A stretch of 7,923 nt of DNA from Patescibacteria group bacterium (GCA_018827685.1 JAHJXD010000013.1:1-7923); one strand, 5' to 3'; shown: positions 1 to 6,842, counted from the first letter of the stretch. A program made the numbers and translations. Notes: generated by a model from the letters alone, not told the origin.

Positions 1-15
1 AATTAAAATTTAAAA

Positions 16-1257
16 TTATTTCAATTTTATTTTATGCAATGTTCCGGTATTTTCATCAGTAAAGTAAAGATAATAATCATTATCTGAAACAATTAGGTTA
101 GACATTGTAAAGTGTCCGTCAGGTATTGCTATTAGTTTTTTTAAGCCTGTTTGAGTATCAAGCATATATAAATTATCTTTGGTATTTTTAGCTAAATCAG
201 GAAATAGACCAGCGCCTTGTTCAAGACTTTCCGGAACAGCGCAGTAAATATTTGTTTTGGAAGAAAAAACGCATTTATTCGCCCATGTTTGAATATCAAG
301 TTTAACCCGGCCGGTTCCAATATTTTCTCCTTGGGCATTGGCAATCCAAAGCTCTGGTTTTAAGTCGCTACTGCTGGAATAAACACTGTAAAGCAAATAA
401 TCGCCTTTAGGCGCCCATTTGGGGTCAAAGCCCCGGCCTTCAATGGTTAAAGCTTTGAAATTTTCATTGTTTAAGCCGACAAAATACACTTTTTGCTGGT
501 CATAGCTTACCCCTTCGGTATACATGGCCACGGTCTGATTATTGGGCGACCATGAAGGATAAACCGTGTCGTCTTTATCACCCAAGGCCGCTACTCTTTG
601 CGCCGAGGCGCCGTCATTATTAATTATAGCCAGCCAGCGGTTGTCAGGATCATTAGCCATGCTTTTCATTACTATTTTTGAGCCATCAGGCGAGAAATTA
701 AAATCTTCCCAGTGTTTAGGCAGGCTGATTTGTTGTTTGTTTTTAAAATCGTAAATAATTTTGGCTTGATCAGGATATTCTAAAATAGCTTTATTTTTAT
801 CAGGCGACCAGGTAATTTTTTCCACTTCATGAAAGACTGTGTCTGAAAGCAAGCTGGCTTGTCCGTCTTTGGTTAGGCGGTAAAATTTTCCGTCTTGTTT
901 ATTATAATATTGCAGATCATTGCCATTGGCAGATAAAGTCGCGGCTAAACTCGGAGTTTGATTTAATTCAGAAGTTTGAGTCAAACCGCCTAAGGCCATA
1001 GCGCTGCTTTGACCAGCTGGTTGTTCTGCGCCTTGGGGTAAACCGCCAATTGGTTGCCCAGAAGGCGTTATTTGGCCGGTTCCTGGTTGAGCTACAGGCA
1101 AACCACCCGACATACTGCTAGTGGCGGTTGGGGCTGTAGGGACTGGCGCCTGGCTTGATTGAAAAAAAAGCGCGTAAAGCAGGTAGGCTAAAATAAAAAT
1201 AATTAAAACAAAGCAGATGGCAATAAAAAGTTTTTTGTATTTTTGAAAAAAATCCAT
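16..1257 (-). CDS. Membrane-anchored TolB/PD40-type beta-propeller protein
   Basis: 413 aa. The N-terminus is a short basic segment followed by one hydrophobic helix at about residues 9-32, read as an uncleaved anchor with the rest outside the cytoplasm. Residues 34-105 form a low-complexity Pro/Gly/Gln/Ser/Thr linker with two GGLP units. From about 115 on there are repeated beta-propeller blades with PD40/WD40-like signatures: WSPD at 150-153, FSPDG at 188-192, WSPNN at 236-240 and WAPKG at 281-285. Two cysteines (C329, C339) lie close enough to form a disulfide. Such propellers usually bind proteins or glycans; no enzymatic motif is visible and the partner is unknown. The gene is divergent from the pilus operon and shares its control region, which hints at, but does not prove, a cell-envelope or pilus-related role. 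The ATG start is supported by the immediately following anchor; no Shine-Dalgarno is visible. Propeller architecture is well supported, function is not. Confidence 0.85.
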   Translation of the reverse strand: MDFFQKYKKLFIAICFVLIIFILAYLLYALFFQSSQAPVPTAPTATSSMSGGLPVAQPGTGQITPSGQPIGGLPQGAEQPAGQSSAMALGGLTQTSELNQTPSLAATLSANGNDLQYYNKQDGKFYRLTKDGQASLLSDTVFHEVEKITWSPDKNKAILEYPDQAKIIYDFKNKQQISLPKHWEDFNFSPDGSKIVMKSMANDPDNRWLAIINNDGASAQRVAALGDKDDTVYPSWSPNNQTVAMYTEGVSYDQQKVYFVGLNNENFKALTIEGRGFDPKWAPKGDYLLYSVYSSSSDLKPELWIANAQGENIGTGRVKLDIQTWANKCVFSSKTNIYCAVPESLEQGAGLFPDLAKNTKDNLYMLDTQTGLKKLIAIPDGHFTMSNLIVSDNDYYLYFTDENTGTLHKIKLK

Positions 1258-1270
1258 GGAATTTATATTT

Positions 1271-1298
1271 TTGTTAAATTAGAATTTTATGGTATAAT
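1271..1298 (+). promoter_or_regulatory. Candidate upstream promoter for the pilM operon (extended -10)
   Basis: TTGTTA (1271-1276), a 16-nt spacer and TATAAT (1293-1298). The -10 is preceded by TGG at 1290-1292, which gives an extended -10 (TGnTATAAT). Predicted start near 1305 would leave a leader of about 130 nt before pilM and would read through the stronger overlapping promoter pair downstream. Sequence match only. Confidence 0.5.
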
Positions 1299-1337
1299 AA
1301 ATTTGGCACAACTATTATAGAGCTTATTTACAAATTC

Positions 1338-1366
1338 TTGACCCTTCAGCGCCATTATTATATAAT
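1338..1366 (+). promoter_or_regulatory. Main candidate promoter of the pilM operon
   Basis: TTGACC (1338-1343), a 17-nt spacer and TATAAT (1361-1366), nearly the full sigma70-type consensus. The predicted start is about 1373, giving a leader of about 64 nt to the pilM ATG at 1437. A second TATAAT at 1369-1374 lies too far from this -35. The -10 overlaps by two bases the -10 of the leftward promoter, so the two probably compete for polymerase. Confidence 0.65.
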
Positions 1367-1394
1367 TATATAATACAATAGGGCTAAGTGTCAA
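1365..1394 (-). promoter_or_regulatory. Candidate promoter of the divergent beta-propeller gene
   Basis: On the minus strand: TTGACA (plus positions 1394-1389, perfect consensus), an 18-nt spacer and TATAAT (1370-1365, perfect consensus). The start would be near 1358, giving a leader of about 100 nt to the ATG at 1257. It is interleaved with the rightward promoter: each predicted start site lies within the other promoter's core. Confidence 0.6.
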
Positions 1395-1436
1395 AAATAT
1401 GGTAATGATTTTTTTACAGTCTAATTGTTTACTTAT

Positions 1437-2471
1437 ATGAGTTTATTTTTTTCCAATGAAAGTTATTTAGGTATAGATATAGGCAGCTCAAGCATTAAAA
1501 TTGTTGAATTAAAAAATCAAGGAGGTAAAGTCGTGCTTTTAACTTATGGTTTTAGTGAAAATCTTGATGATTTAGATCAGACTAATCCGGATAAAATTGC
1601 CGATATTATTAATAAAATTTGCGCTGAAGCCGGCGTGGTTAGCCATAAAGCTGTTTCAGCCTTGCCAAGTTTTTCGGTTTTTTCCTCAATTATAAATTTA
1701 GCCGGCGTTAACAAAAAAGATTTACCCTCGGCCATTAATTGGGAAGCAAAAAAAGTTATTCCTTTGCCGCCGGAAGAAATGATTTTAGACTGGAAAAAAA
1801 TTGAAAATACTGATCAAGCCGCGGATAAAAACAATATTAAAATTTTATTGACAGGAGCTCCGAGAACACTGGTTAAACGATATATTGAAATTTTTCAACA
1901 TGCCAAAATAAATTTGTTAAGTTTGGAAACAGAGATTTTTGCCCTTATTAGATCTCTTTTGGGCAATGATCAATCAACGGTTATGGTGGTAGAAATCGGA
2001 GCCAAGACCACCAGTTTTACGATTATTGATCAAAGCATCCCGACTTTAAATAGAAGTATAAATATTGGCGGCTGGACAGTCACTAAAGCTATTAGTCATA
2101 GTCTTAATATCGGCTTGGAGCGCGCTGAACAGTTCAAATATGATTTGGGCGTAGGTTTGTTTGCTGTGGCCGATAATGCTATCCCAAGAACAATTATTGA
2201 GAGTATTTCGCCCATAGTAAATGAAATAAAATATGCTCTAAGTTTATTCCAAAATAAAAATAATAAAAAGGTAGATAAGATTATTTTAAGCGGTGGTTCA
2301 GCCCTGCTTATGAATTTTACTAACTATTTGTCAAAAATATTAAATATAAATGTAGTGGCTGGAAATCCTTGGTCAACAATTTCTTGTCCCTTGGATTTAA
2401 AGCCGCTTTTAGACGAAATTGCTCCGCGCATGGCCATAGCTATCGGTTTAGCGCTTAGGGAAATGGAATAA
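1437..2471 (+). CDS. pilM: Type IV pilus assembly protein PilM
   Basis: 344 aa, close to the usual PilM length. An actin-like (FtsA/PilM) ATPase fold is shown by the phosphate-1 motif LGIDIGSSSIKIVEL (residues 11-25), the phosphate-2 motif VVEIGAKTTSFTIID (184-198), the adenosine-site motif IILSGGSALL (282-291) and the C-terminal AIGLALR (336-342). The segment WEAKKVIPLPPEE (102-114) is typical of the family. PilM is cytoplasmic and binds the N-terminal tail of PilN, linking the inner-membrane platform to the motor ATPases. I chose the ATG at 1437; an in-frame TTG at 1425 would add only four residues (MFTY) and lacks support. There is no Shine-Dalgarno. It is the first gene of the operon, 40 nt ahead of the PilN-like gene. 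Identification is firm. Confidence 0.95.
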   Translation: MSLFFSNESYLGIDIGSSSIKIVELKNQGGKVVLLTYGFSENLDDLDQTNPDKIADIINKICAEAGVVSHKAVSALPSFSVFSSIINLAGVNKKDLPSAINWEAKKVIPLPPEEMILDWKKIENTDQAADKNNIKILLTGAPRTLVKRYIEIFQHAKINLLSLETEIFALIRSLLGNDQSTVMVVEIGAKTTSFTIIDQSIPTLNRSINIGGWTVTKAISHSLNIGLERAEQFKYDLGVGLFAVADNAIPRTIIESISPIVNEIKYALSLFQNKNNKKVDKIILSGGSALLMNFTNYLSKILNINVVAGNPWSTISCPLDLKPLLDEIAPRMAIAIGLALREME

Positions 2472-2477
2472 CAAAAT

Positions 2478-2505
2478 AAATTTAAAATTAGAAATTTAAA
2501 ATTAA
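2478..2505 (+). repeat. 14-bp AT-only tandem repeat, two copies
   Basis: Two adjacent copies (2478-2491 and 2492-2505) match at 13 of 14 positions in the pilM/pilN gap. Their 13-bp core AAATTTAAAATTA recurs at 6-18, at the stop codon of the propeller gene. It could be replication slippage, a dispersed AT-rich intergenic repeat, or an unstructured leader that aids translation. No function is assigned. Confidence 0.6.
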
Positions 2506-2511
2506 TTCTTT

Positions 2512-3588
2512 ATGTCTGATATTAATTTTTTAGACAATAAAAATCACGACCACGACCACGACCAAAAACCGAAAGATAAAGACAATAGAAAAGAGAAGTT
2601 AGCTTGGTCTATTCCAGAAAAAGAAATGAAACAAGCCAAGGGTTCTAAAAGTTCTATTTTTTCTTTTTTGCCGTTTATAAATAAAAAAGAGTCGGTTGAT
2701 AAAAATTTTGTTTCGGCAATTGATAAAAACAAACTTAAACAGTCTCGCGAAAAAGTTTTAAATTTAATCAAGCATTATGAATATTCAAAACCGATGCCAA
2801 AAGAAAAAGATAAAAATAAGATTATAGCCTTAAGCGCTTTTAAAGACAAGGTATCTAAAATAATTAAATTGCCGCAGGCGGAAGAAATTAAGCCAGCGGC
2901 AGTTAAGCCGCCGCTGGTTCAACCAATTATCAGGCAGGAAGAAAAATCGGTCGAAGTTAAAGAAATACATAAAGAAATAAAAATTGAAGAGAAAGAGCCT
3001 ATTCATAAAAATGAAATCAAACAACGTGTTATAGAAACTAATTTAATTCAAGGGGAGCTGGTAAACTTTTTTGATTTGCGCTCCAAAGTTGTTATTTTAG
3101 CAAGCGCGATTTTAATGCCAATTTTTGTCATCGGAGCGATTTATTATGGTTTGGTATTTTATCAAAAGAGTAATCAAGTTAAAAATTTGGCTCAAACCAA
3201 AAAATTCGCGGAACTTGAACAAAATATCGCAGAAGAAGAGGCTGGCGTAAAAGAAATTGTTGGATTTCAGGCCCGATTAAAGACAGTTTCTCAAATATTC
3301 GCACAGCATCTTTATTGGACTAATTTTTTTAATTTTTTGGAAGATAATACAATCAAAGATGTTTATTTTATAAATTTTGACAGTGACACCAGCGGTAATT
3401 ATATTATGAATGCCTTAGCCACTGATTATAACGGGATTGCCGAACAAGTTAATATTTTTAAAAATAATAAAAAAATAACCGCAGTTGAGGCCGAAGGCGG
3501 TCACTTGGTGGCAGGAGATGATAAAAATAAATCTTTAGTAAGTTTTATTTTAAATTTTACTGTTGCTAAAAATATTTTTACCGAATAA
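2512..3588 (+). CDS. pilN: PilN-like pilus platform protein with long cytoplasmic extension
   Basis: 358 aa, much longer than ordinary PilN (usually near 200). Residues 1-190 are charged and Lys/Glu-rich, predicted disordered and cytoplasmic. One membrane helix follows at about 193-217, then a short coiled coil (about 218-262) and a C-terminal alpha/beta domain (about 263-358) of the size of the PilN/PilO ferredoxin-like fold. The N-terminus MSDINFLD resembles the PilN INLLP motif that inserts into PilM. A second similar stretch, NLIQGELVNFFDLR (177-190), sits right before the membrane helix, where the motif normally is. Residues 12-17 are HDHDHD. Position between pilM and a pilO-like gene, with 11 nt to the latter, supports the assignment; primary sequence similarity is weak. 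The ATG at 2512 has no Shine-Dalgarno. PilN is the best call; a fused or lineage-specific platform protein is possible. Confidence 0.75.
   Translation: MSDINFLDNKNHDHDHDQKPKDKDNRKEKLAWSIPEKEMKQAKGSKSSIFSFLPFINKKESVDKNFVSAIDKNKLKQSREKVLNLIKHYEYSKPMPKEKDKNKIIALSAFKDKVSKIIKLPQAEEIKPAAVKPPLVQPIIRQEEKSVEVKEIHKEIKIEEKEPIHKNEIKQRVIETNLIQGELVNFFDLRSKVVILASAILMPIFVIGAIYYGLVFYQKSNQVKNLAQTKKFAELEQNIAEEEAGVKEIVGFQARLKTVSQIFAQHLYWTNFFNFLEDNTIKDVYFINFDSDTSGNYIMNALATDYNGIAEQVNIFKNNKKITAVEAEGGHLVAGDDKNKSLVSFILNFTVAKNIFTE
2545..2562 (+). repeat. In-frame hexanucleotide repeat (CACGAC)x3
   Basis: Three perfect CACGAC units encode the HDHDHD run near the N-terminus of the PilN-like protein. Gain or loss of a unit would keep the frame and change the number of His-Asp pairs. 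Confidence 0.8.
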
Positions 3589-3599
3589 ATCTAATTCTT

Positions 3600-4280
3600 A
3601 TGGAAATGAAAAATTATTCGCTGATCCGCGAAGAAGCCAATAAAAAACAGGCGCAAGCCGAAGTTTTAAAAAATAAAATCAATGGATTTTTAATAAATTA
3701 TTTTAATTATTTAGTTTTTTCTTTGGGCGTTATTATTTTAATTGTCGGTTTATTTGCGCTAGTTTATCCAAAATATCAGCAAATTTCTAAAGCCAACCAA
3801 GAGGCTAAAAATAGTCTGCAAATTAAATATGAAACTAAGCTTAATTATTTAAATTTTATCCGTAATTTAAAAAAATCATACGAATCAATTAGCAACGACG
3901 GAAAAGCCAAGATTGCCGCTATGGTGCCGGCGGGAAGGGATACGAGCACTATAATTAAAGAGGTTGAATCTATCGTCGCAAAAAATAACGCCATCTTACT
4001 TTCAATAAAAATTGAACCACAAACGATTGACAGCAAAATTAATCTTAGAGTTGAATCAAGAGAAGATAAGGAGCCTCCGGCCGGAATTTTTAATCAACCG
4101 CCGCAAGGAGTCGGTTTGGTTAAATTGGAGATTAGCATGGGCTCTGTTAATTATCCAGTTTTAAAAAATATAATTAAAACTTTTGAAAATAATTTAAAAC
4201 TTTTTGATATAGCCAAAATAAGTTTTAATGCCAAGGACAACACAGCGCTTTTAAATATTTATAGTTATTATTTGAAGTAA
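3600..4280 (+). CDS. pilO: PilO-like type IV pilus inner-membrane platform protein
   Basis: 226 aa, near the usual PilO length. The order is a short cytoplasmic N-terminus (1-33) rich in Lys/Gln, one membrane helix at about 34-56, a coiled coil at about 58-100 and a C-terminal alpha/beta domain from about 105. In the last part the segment MVPAGRDTSTIIKEVESIV (108-126), followed by a beta strand, resembles the PilO pattern 'LP....l...l...a...g'. PilO dimerises with PilN across the membrane to form the alignment platform for pilus assembly. The gene follows the PilN-like gene after 11 nt and precedes the mini-PilP by 5 nt, so translation is probably coupled. ATG at 3600 is used; ATG at 3606 is an equally possible start two codons on. 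The bases before the start (AATTCTT) also precede the pilN start. Topology and synteny carry the call more than sequence identity. Confidence 0.75.
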   Translation: MEMKNYSLIREEANKKQAQAEVLKNKINGFLINYFNYLVFSLGVIILIVGLFALVYPKYQQISKANQEAKNSLQIKYETKLNYLNFIRNLKKSYESISNDGKAKIAAMVPAGRDTSTIIKEVESIVAKNNAILLSIKIEPQTIDSKINLRVESREDKEPPAGIFNQPPQGVGLVKLEISMGSVNYPVLKNIIKTFENNLKLFDIAKISFNAKDNTALLNIYSYYLK

Positions 4281-4285
4281 AATTT

Positions 4286-4630
4286 ATGTTAATGCAGAAA
4301 ATAATATCAACAAAAAAATTAGCAATTTATCTTTCCATTATTTTTTTTATGATCTGCGGTACTGGTTTTATGTTGTATCAAAATAAACAATTAATCAGCA
4401 ATAAGCCGGAGAATGTTAACGACTCGGCGGTGTTAAATAATGCTGCGCCACCTGCTATGGTTCCGGGAAATGACGGGGCTGATAGTCAAACAGCCGCCGG
4501 AGTTAATCAAAACGAGGATCTTAATTTAAATATTTTTTCCAATGATAAGTTTAAAAATTTGCGAGCCAATATTTTGATTATTGAAGAACAGCCCAAGATC
4601 GGCAAAACAGATCCTTTTAAGCCAAATTAA
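4286..4630 (+). CDS. Small PilP-like membrane protein ending in DPFKPN
   Basis: 114 aa. One membrane helix at about residues 11-31, then a disordered Asn/Ala/Pro-rich linker (40-80), then a short segment with NIFSNDKFKNL (82-92), closing with GKTDPFKPN (106-114). A DPFxP motif is conserved in PilP and GspC just ahead of their HR beta-domain. Here the protein stops right after it, and the next gene begins 11 nt later, so the HR domain is truly absent rather than frameshifted. In diderm bacteria that domain contacts the outer-membrane secretin PilQ; losing it fits a cell with no outer membrane. It lies where pilP is expected, after pilO. A weak GAAG (4274-4277) lies 8 nt before the ATG; a second ATG at 4292 is possible. 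That this is a relic PilP is inference; a lineage-specific pilus subunit is the alternative. Confidence 0.65.
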   Translation: MLMQKIISTKKLAIYLSIIFFMICGTGFMLYQNKQLISNKPENVNDSAVLNNAAPPAMVPGNDGADSQTAAGVNQNEDLNLNIFSNDKFKNLRANILIIEEQPKIGKTDPFKPN

Positions 4631-4641
4631 TTTTTATAATT

Positions 4642-6381
4642 ATGAGTAAGTCGGAGGAGCTAATAAATTTATTAATACAAAATAAATTAATTACAGATGA
4701 ACAATTAATTGCAATTAAGAAGCTGCCGGAGTATGGTAAAAATTCGGAAGAAGCGTTTATCAAAAGCGGCTTAGTTGATGCCGAGGATCTAATAAAACTT
4801 AAAGCCAAAGTTTATAATTTAAATTATTATAGCTTGATTGGAGTAAAAATTCCTGATCAAGTCTTAAATTTAATTCCGGTGGAAGTCGCTGAAAATTATA
4901 AAATTGTTTGTTTTGAGATCGCTCAGGATAAGATGAAAGTAGGCATAGTTGATCCGGAAAATTTTAAAGCGATTGAGGCTATAGATTTTTTAGCTAAAGA
5001 AGAAAATTTGCAGCCGGAATATTTTTTAATTTCCGCCCTGAGTCTTGAGATTGCTTTAAAGCATTATAAAACTTTAGGTAAAGAAGTTTCCATCGCTTTA
5101 AAAACTAAAGAGGAAGAAGATGTTTTGGAGCGCGCCAGTAAAAAAATCAATCAAGAAGAGGTTGAAGAAGTTACCAAATCAGCCCCTGTATCAAAAATAG
5201 TTTCCGTAATTATCAGGCACGCGGTTGAAGGCAGGGCCTCTGATATACATATTGAACCTATGCAAACTGAAACCCGGATTAGGTATAGAATAGATGGTAT
5301 TTTGCATACTTCATTAATTTTACCAAAAAGCGTGCACAGAGCTATCGTGGGCAGAATTAAAGTTTTAGCTAATTTAAAGCTTGATGAAACCAGAATACCG
5401 CAAGACGGCAGAATCAGAGTGAACATTAATAATAAAGAGATTGATTTAAGAATTTCTATTATGCCATTGCTTGATGAAGAAAAAGTGGTGGTGAGGATTT
5501 TGGATATAACCATGGGAGCGCCAACTTTAGAAGAATTGGGTTTTATGGGCGCCGGTCTGAAAGTAATTAAAAAAAACTTAGTCAAGACTGATGGCATGTT
5601 TTTAATAACCGGTCCGACAGGTTCAGGTAAATCAACTACGCTTTTTTCTATTTTAACAGATCTTAATAAGGAAGATATAAATATTTCTACTTTAGAAGAC
5701 CCGGTTGAATATTTTGTTAAAGGGGCTAATCAATCACAGGTCAAACCGGAAATCGGCTTTACTTTCGCTTCTGGTTTGCGTTCGCTGCTACGCCAAGATC
5801 CTGACATTGTGATGGTGGGAGAAATAAGAGATAATGAAACCGCCGAATTAGGTATTCACGCCGGTTTAACCGGTCATTTTGTGCTATCAACTTTACACAC
5901 TAACGATGCTTTAGGCGCCATTCCCAGGTTGCTGGACATGGCAGTAGAGCCTTTTCTTTTAGGCTCAACTTTAAATATCGTCTTAGCGCAAAGATTGGGA
6001 AGAAAAATTTGCGAATATTGCAAAGCAGAATATAAATTGCCGGAAAATATTATAGCCGAGATTAAAAAAGAATTAACCGCCATGCCTTTGGCGACAATTA
6101 AAGAAATGATGCCAGATTTTGATTTTAAAAAATTAAAATTTTATAAAGGCAAAGGCTGCGTTCGTTGCGGAGGAGTCGGCTATAAAGGCAGGATCGCTTT
6201 AGTTGAAGTATTGGATGTTAATGATAAAATAAAAGAAATGATTATGAGTAACAAGGCTAATTTCACGTTTGATGATTTGGTAAAAAATCAGAATTTTATT
6301 ACCATGAAACAAGACGGCATAATAAAGGCTTTGTTAGGTTTAACTACCATGGAAGAAGTCTTAAGAACGGTTCATGTTTAA
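4642..6381 (+). CDS. pilB: Type IV pilus extension ATPase PilB (GspE family)
   Basis: 579 aa, full length. Residues 1-145 form the N-terminal GspE/MshEN-like region. The N2 domain has SDIHIEP (200-206) and RIPQDGR (251-257). The motor domain is complete: Walker A GPTGSGKST (324-332), Asp box STLEDPVEY (349-357), Walker B DPDIVMVGEIRD (386-397, Glu394), and His box with H406, H412 and H419 in GHFVLSTLHT. The zinc-binding tetracysteine site typical of PilB/GspE and absent from PilT is C457/C460 and C506/C509. It forms a cytoplasmic hexamer that hydrolyses ATP to extend the pilus through PilC, which is not in this window. It starts at an ATG 11 nt after the mini-PilP stop, without a Shine-Dalgarno. 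All catalytic residues are intact, so this is the working extension motor. GspE of a type II system is unlikely next to pilMNO. Confidence 0.97.
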   Translation: MSKSEELINLLIQNKLITDEQLIAIKKLPEYGKNSEEAFIKSGLVDAEDLIKLKAKVYNLNYYSLIGVKIPDQVLNLIPVEVAENYKIVCFEIAQDKMKVGIVDPENFKAIEAIDFLAKEENLQPEYFLISALSLEIALKHYKTLGKEVSIALKTKEEEDVLERASKKINQEEVEEVTKSAPVSKIVSVIIRHAVEGRASDIHIEPMQTETRIRYRIDGILHTSLILPKSVHRAIVGRIKVLANLKLDETRIPQDGRIRVNINNKEIDLRISIMPLLDEEKVVVRILDITMGAPTLEELGFMGAGLKVIKKNLVKTDGMFLITGPTGSGKSTTLFSILTDLNKEDINISTLEDPVEYFVKGANQSQVKPEIGFTFASGLRSLLRQDPDIVMVGEIRDNETAELGIHAGLTGHFVLSTLHTNDALGAIPRLLDMAVEPFLLGSTLNIVLAQRLGRKICEYCKAEYKLPENIIAEIKKELTAMPLATIKEMMPDFDFKKLKFYKGKGCVRCGGVGYKGRIALVEVLDVNDKIKEMIMSNKANFTFDDLVKNQNFITMKQDGIIKALLGLTTMEEVLRTVHV

Positions 6382-6392
6382 CAAACAAATTA

Positions 6393-6451
6393 ATTAATAA
6401 CAGGATTTACGCAGTTGATTTTTTACAAACACGCGTAAGTACTATTAATAA
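6393..6451. mobile_element. Candidate MITE-like palindromic element with 8-bp flanking repeat
   Basis: Two 11-bp arms, AGGATTTACGC (6402-6412) and GCGTAAGTACT (6433-6443), are inverted repeats matching at 9 of 11 positions across a 20-bp loop. Each differs by one base from a shared sequence, AGGACTTACGC. The pair is flanked by identical ATTAATAA copies at 6393-6400 and 6444-6451, as expected of a target-site duplication, with one extra base (6401) on the left. Removing one flank copy plus the element leaves a 24-nt gap between pilB and the response regulator, in line with the other gaps here. The element is too short to encode anything. As RNA it could fold into a stem with 10 of 11 pairs (one G-U), so a processing or attenuation hairpin is the alternative; there is no U-run after it. 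Confidence 0.45.
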
Positions 6452-6456
6452 ATTAT

Positions 6457-6837
6457 ATGCCAAAAGATAAAATAAAAATTCTTTTAGTTGAAGATGATTC
6501 ATTTTTGTTGAGTATGTACGCCACTAAGTTTGAAATGGAAAATTTTAAAGTTATTATGGCCGAAGACGGAGAAAAGGCAATTAGATTAGCCCTAAAAGAG
6601 ATACCGAATATAATTCTTTTAGATATTATTTTACCCGAGATAAATGGTCTTGAAGTTTTGCGCCAACTTAAAGCAAATAGTATAACAGCTGAGATTCCTG
6701 TGATACTTTTAACCAATGTGAGCCAGAAAGATAAAATTGAGCAAAGCTTAAAAATGGGCGCGGAAGATTATTTAATTAAGGCGCATTTTATGCCGTCAGA
6801 AGTGGTTGATAAGATAAAAAAAGTGTTGAATAAATAA
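6457..6837 (+). CDS. CheY-like single-domain response regulator
   Basis: 126 aa, just one receiver domain with no output domain. The acidic pocket is E12/D13/D14 in LLVEDD, the phosphoacceptor is D56 in ILLDIILP, the switch Thr is T86 in ILLTN, and the conserved Lys is K108 in LIKAHF. All phosphorylation residues are present. Such proteins act by binding partners; in T4P systems PilG/PilH-type receivers tune extension and retraction motors. It lies 75 nt after pilB and 5 nt before a PilT-family gene, so its output is plausibly a pilus motor, though this is inferred from position. No histidine kinase is in the window. The ATG at 6457 fits the receiver N-terminus with no Shine-Dalgarno. The upstream gap contains the MITE-like element, which may affect its expression. 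Confidence 0.92.
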   Translation: MPKDKIKILLVEDDSFLLSMYATKFEMENFKVIMAEDGEKAIRLALKEIPNIILLDIILPEINGLEVLRQLKANSITAEIPVILLTNVSQKDKIEQSLKMGAEDYLIKAHFMPSEVVDKIKKVLNK

Positions 6838-6842
6838 TATTT

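Noticed and set aside
566..754. A plus-strand frame opposite the propeller gene
   Set aside because: It overlaps the blade-encoding part of a clear propeller gene, and its composition is that of an antisense frame.
1314..1319. Another leftward -10 (TATAAT on the minus strand) closer to the propeller gene
   Set aside because: At a 17-nt spacing the -35 would be GTCAAG, a poor match, and there is no extended -10; the promoter at 1365-1394 is far better.
1425..1436. A TTG start that would lengthen PilM by four residues
   Set aside because: All other genes start with ATG, and the ATG at 1437 gives the usual short lead into the LGIDIG motif.
5151..5597. A 148-codon open frame on the minus strand
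   Set aside because: It lies wholly inside pilB, whose opposite frame encodes strongly conserved motifs. The antisense translation resembles no family I know and has no promoter or start context.
6402..6443. Intrinsic terminator after pilB
   Set aside because: The stem is long enough but is followed by ATTAATAAAT rather than a T-run, and the loop is 20 nt, unlike a typical terminator.
6415..6445. Promoter for the receiver gene (TTGATT, TACTAT)
   Set aside because: The spacer is 19 nt and both hexamers are weak. I mention it only as a possible effect of the palindromic element and do not list it as a promoter.
6453..6716. An 87-codon minus-strand frame opposite the receiver gene
   Set aside because: It is a shadow of a well-conserved receiver domain; no independent evidence supports it.
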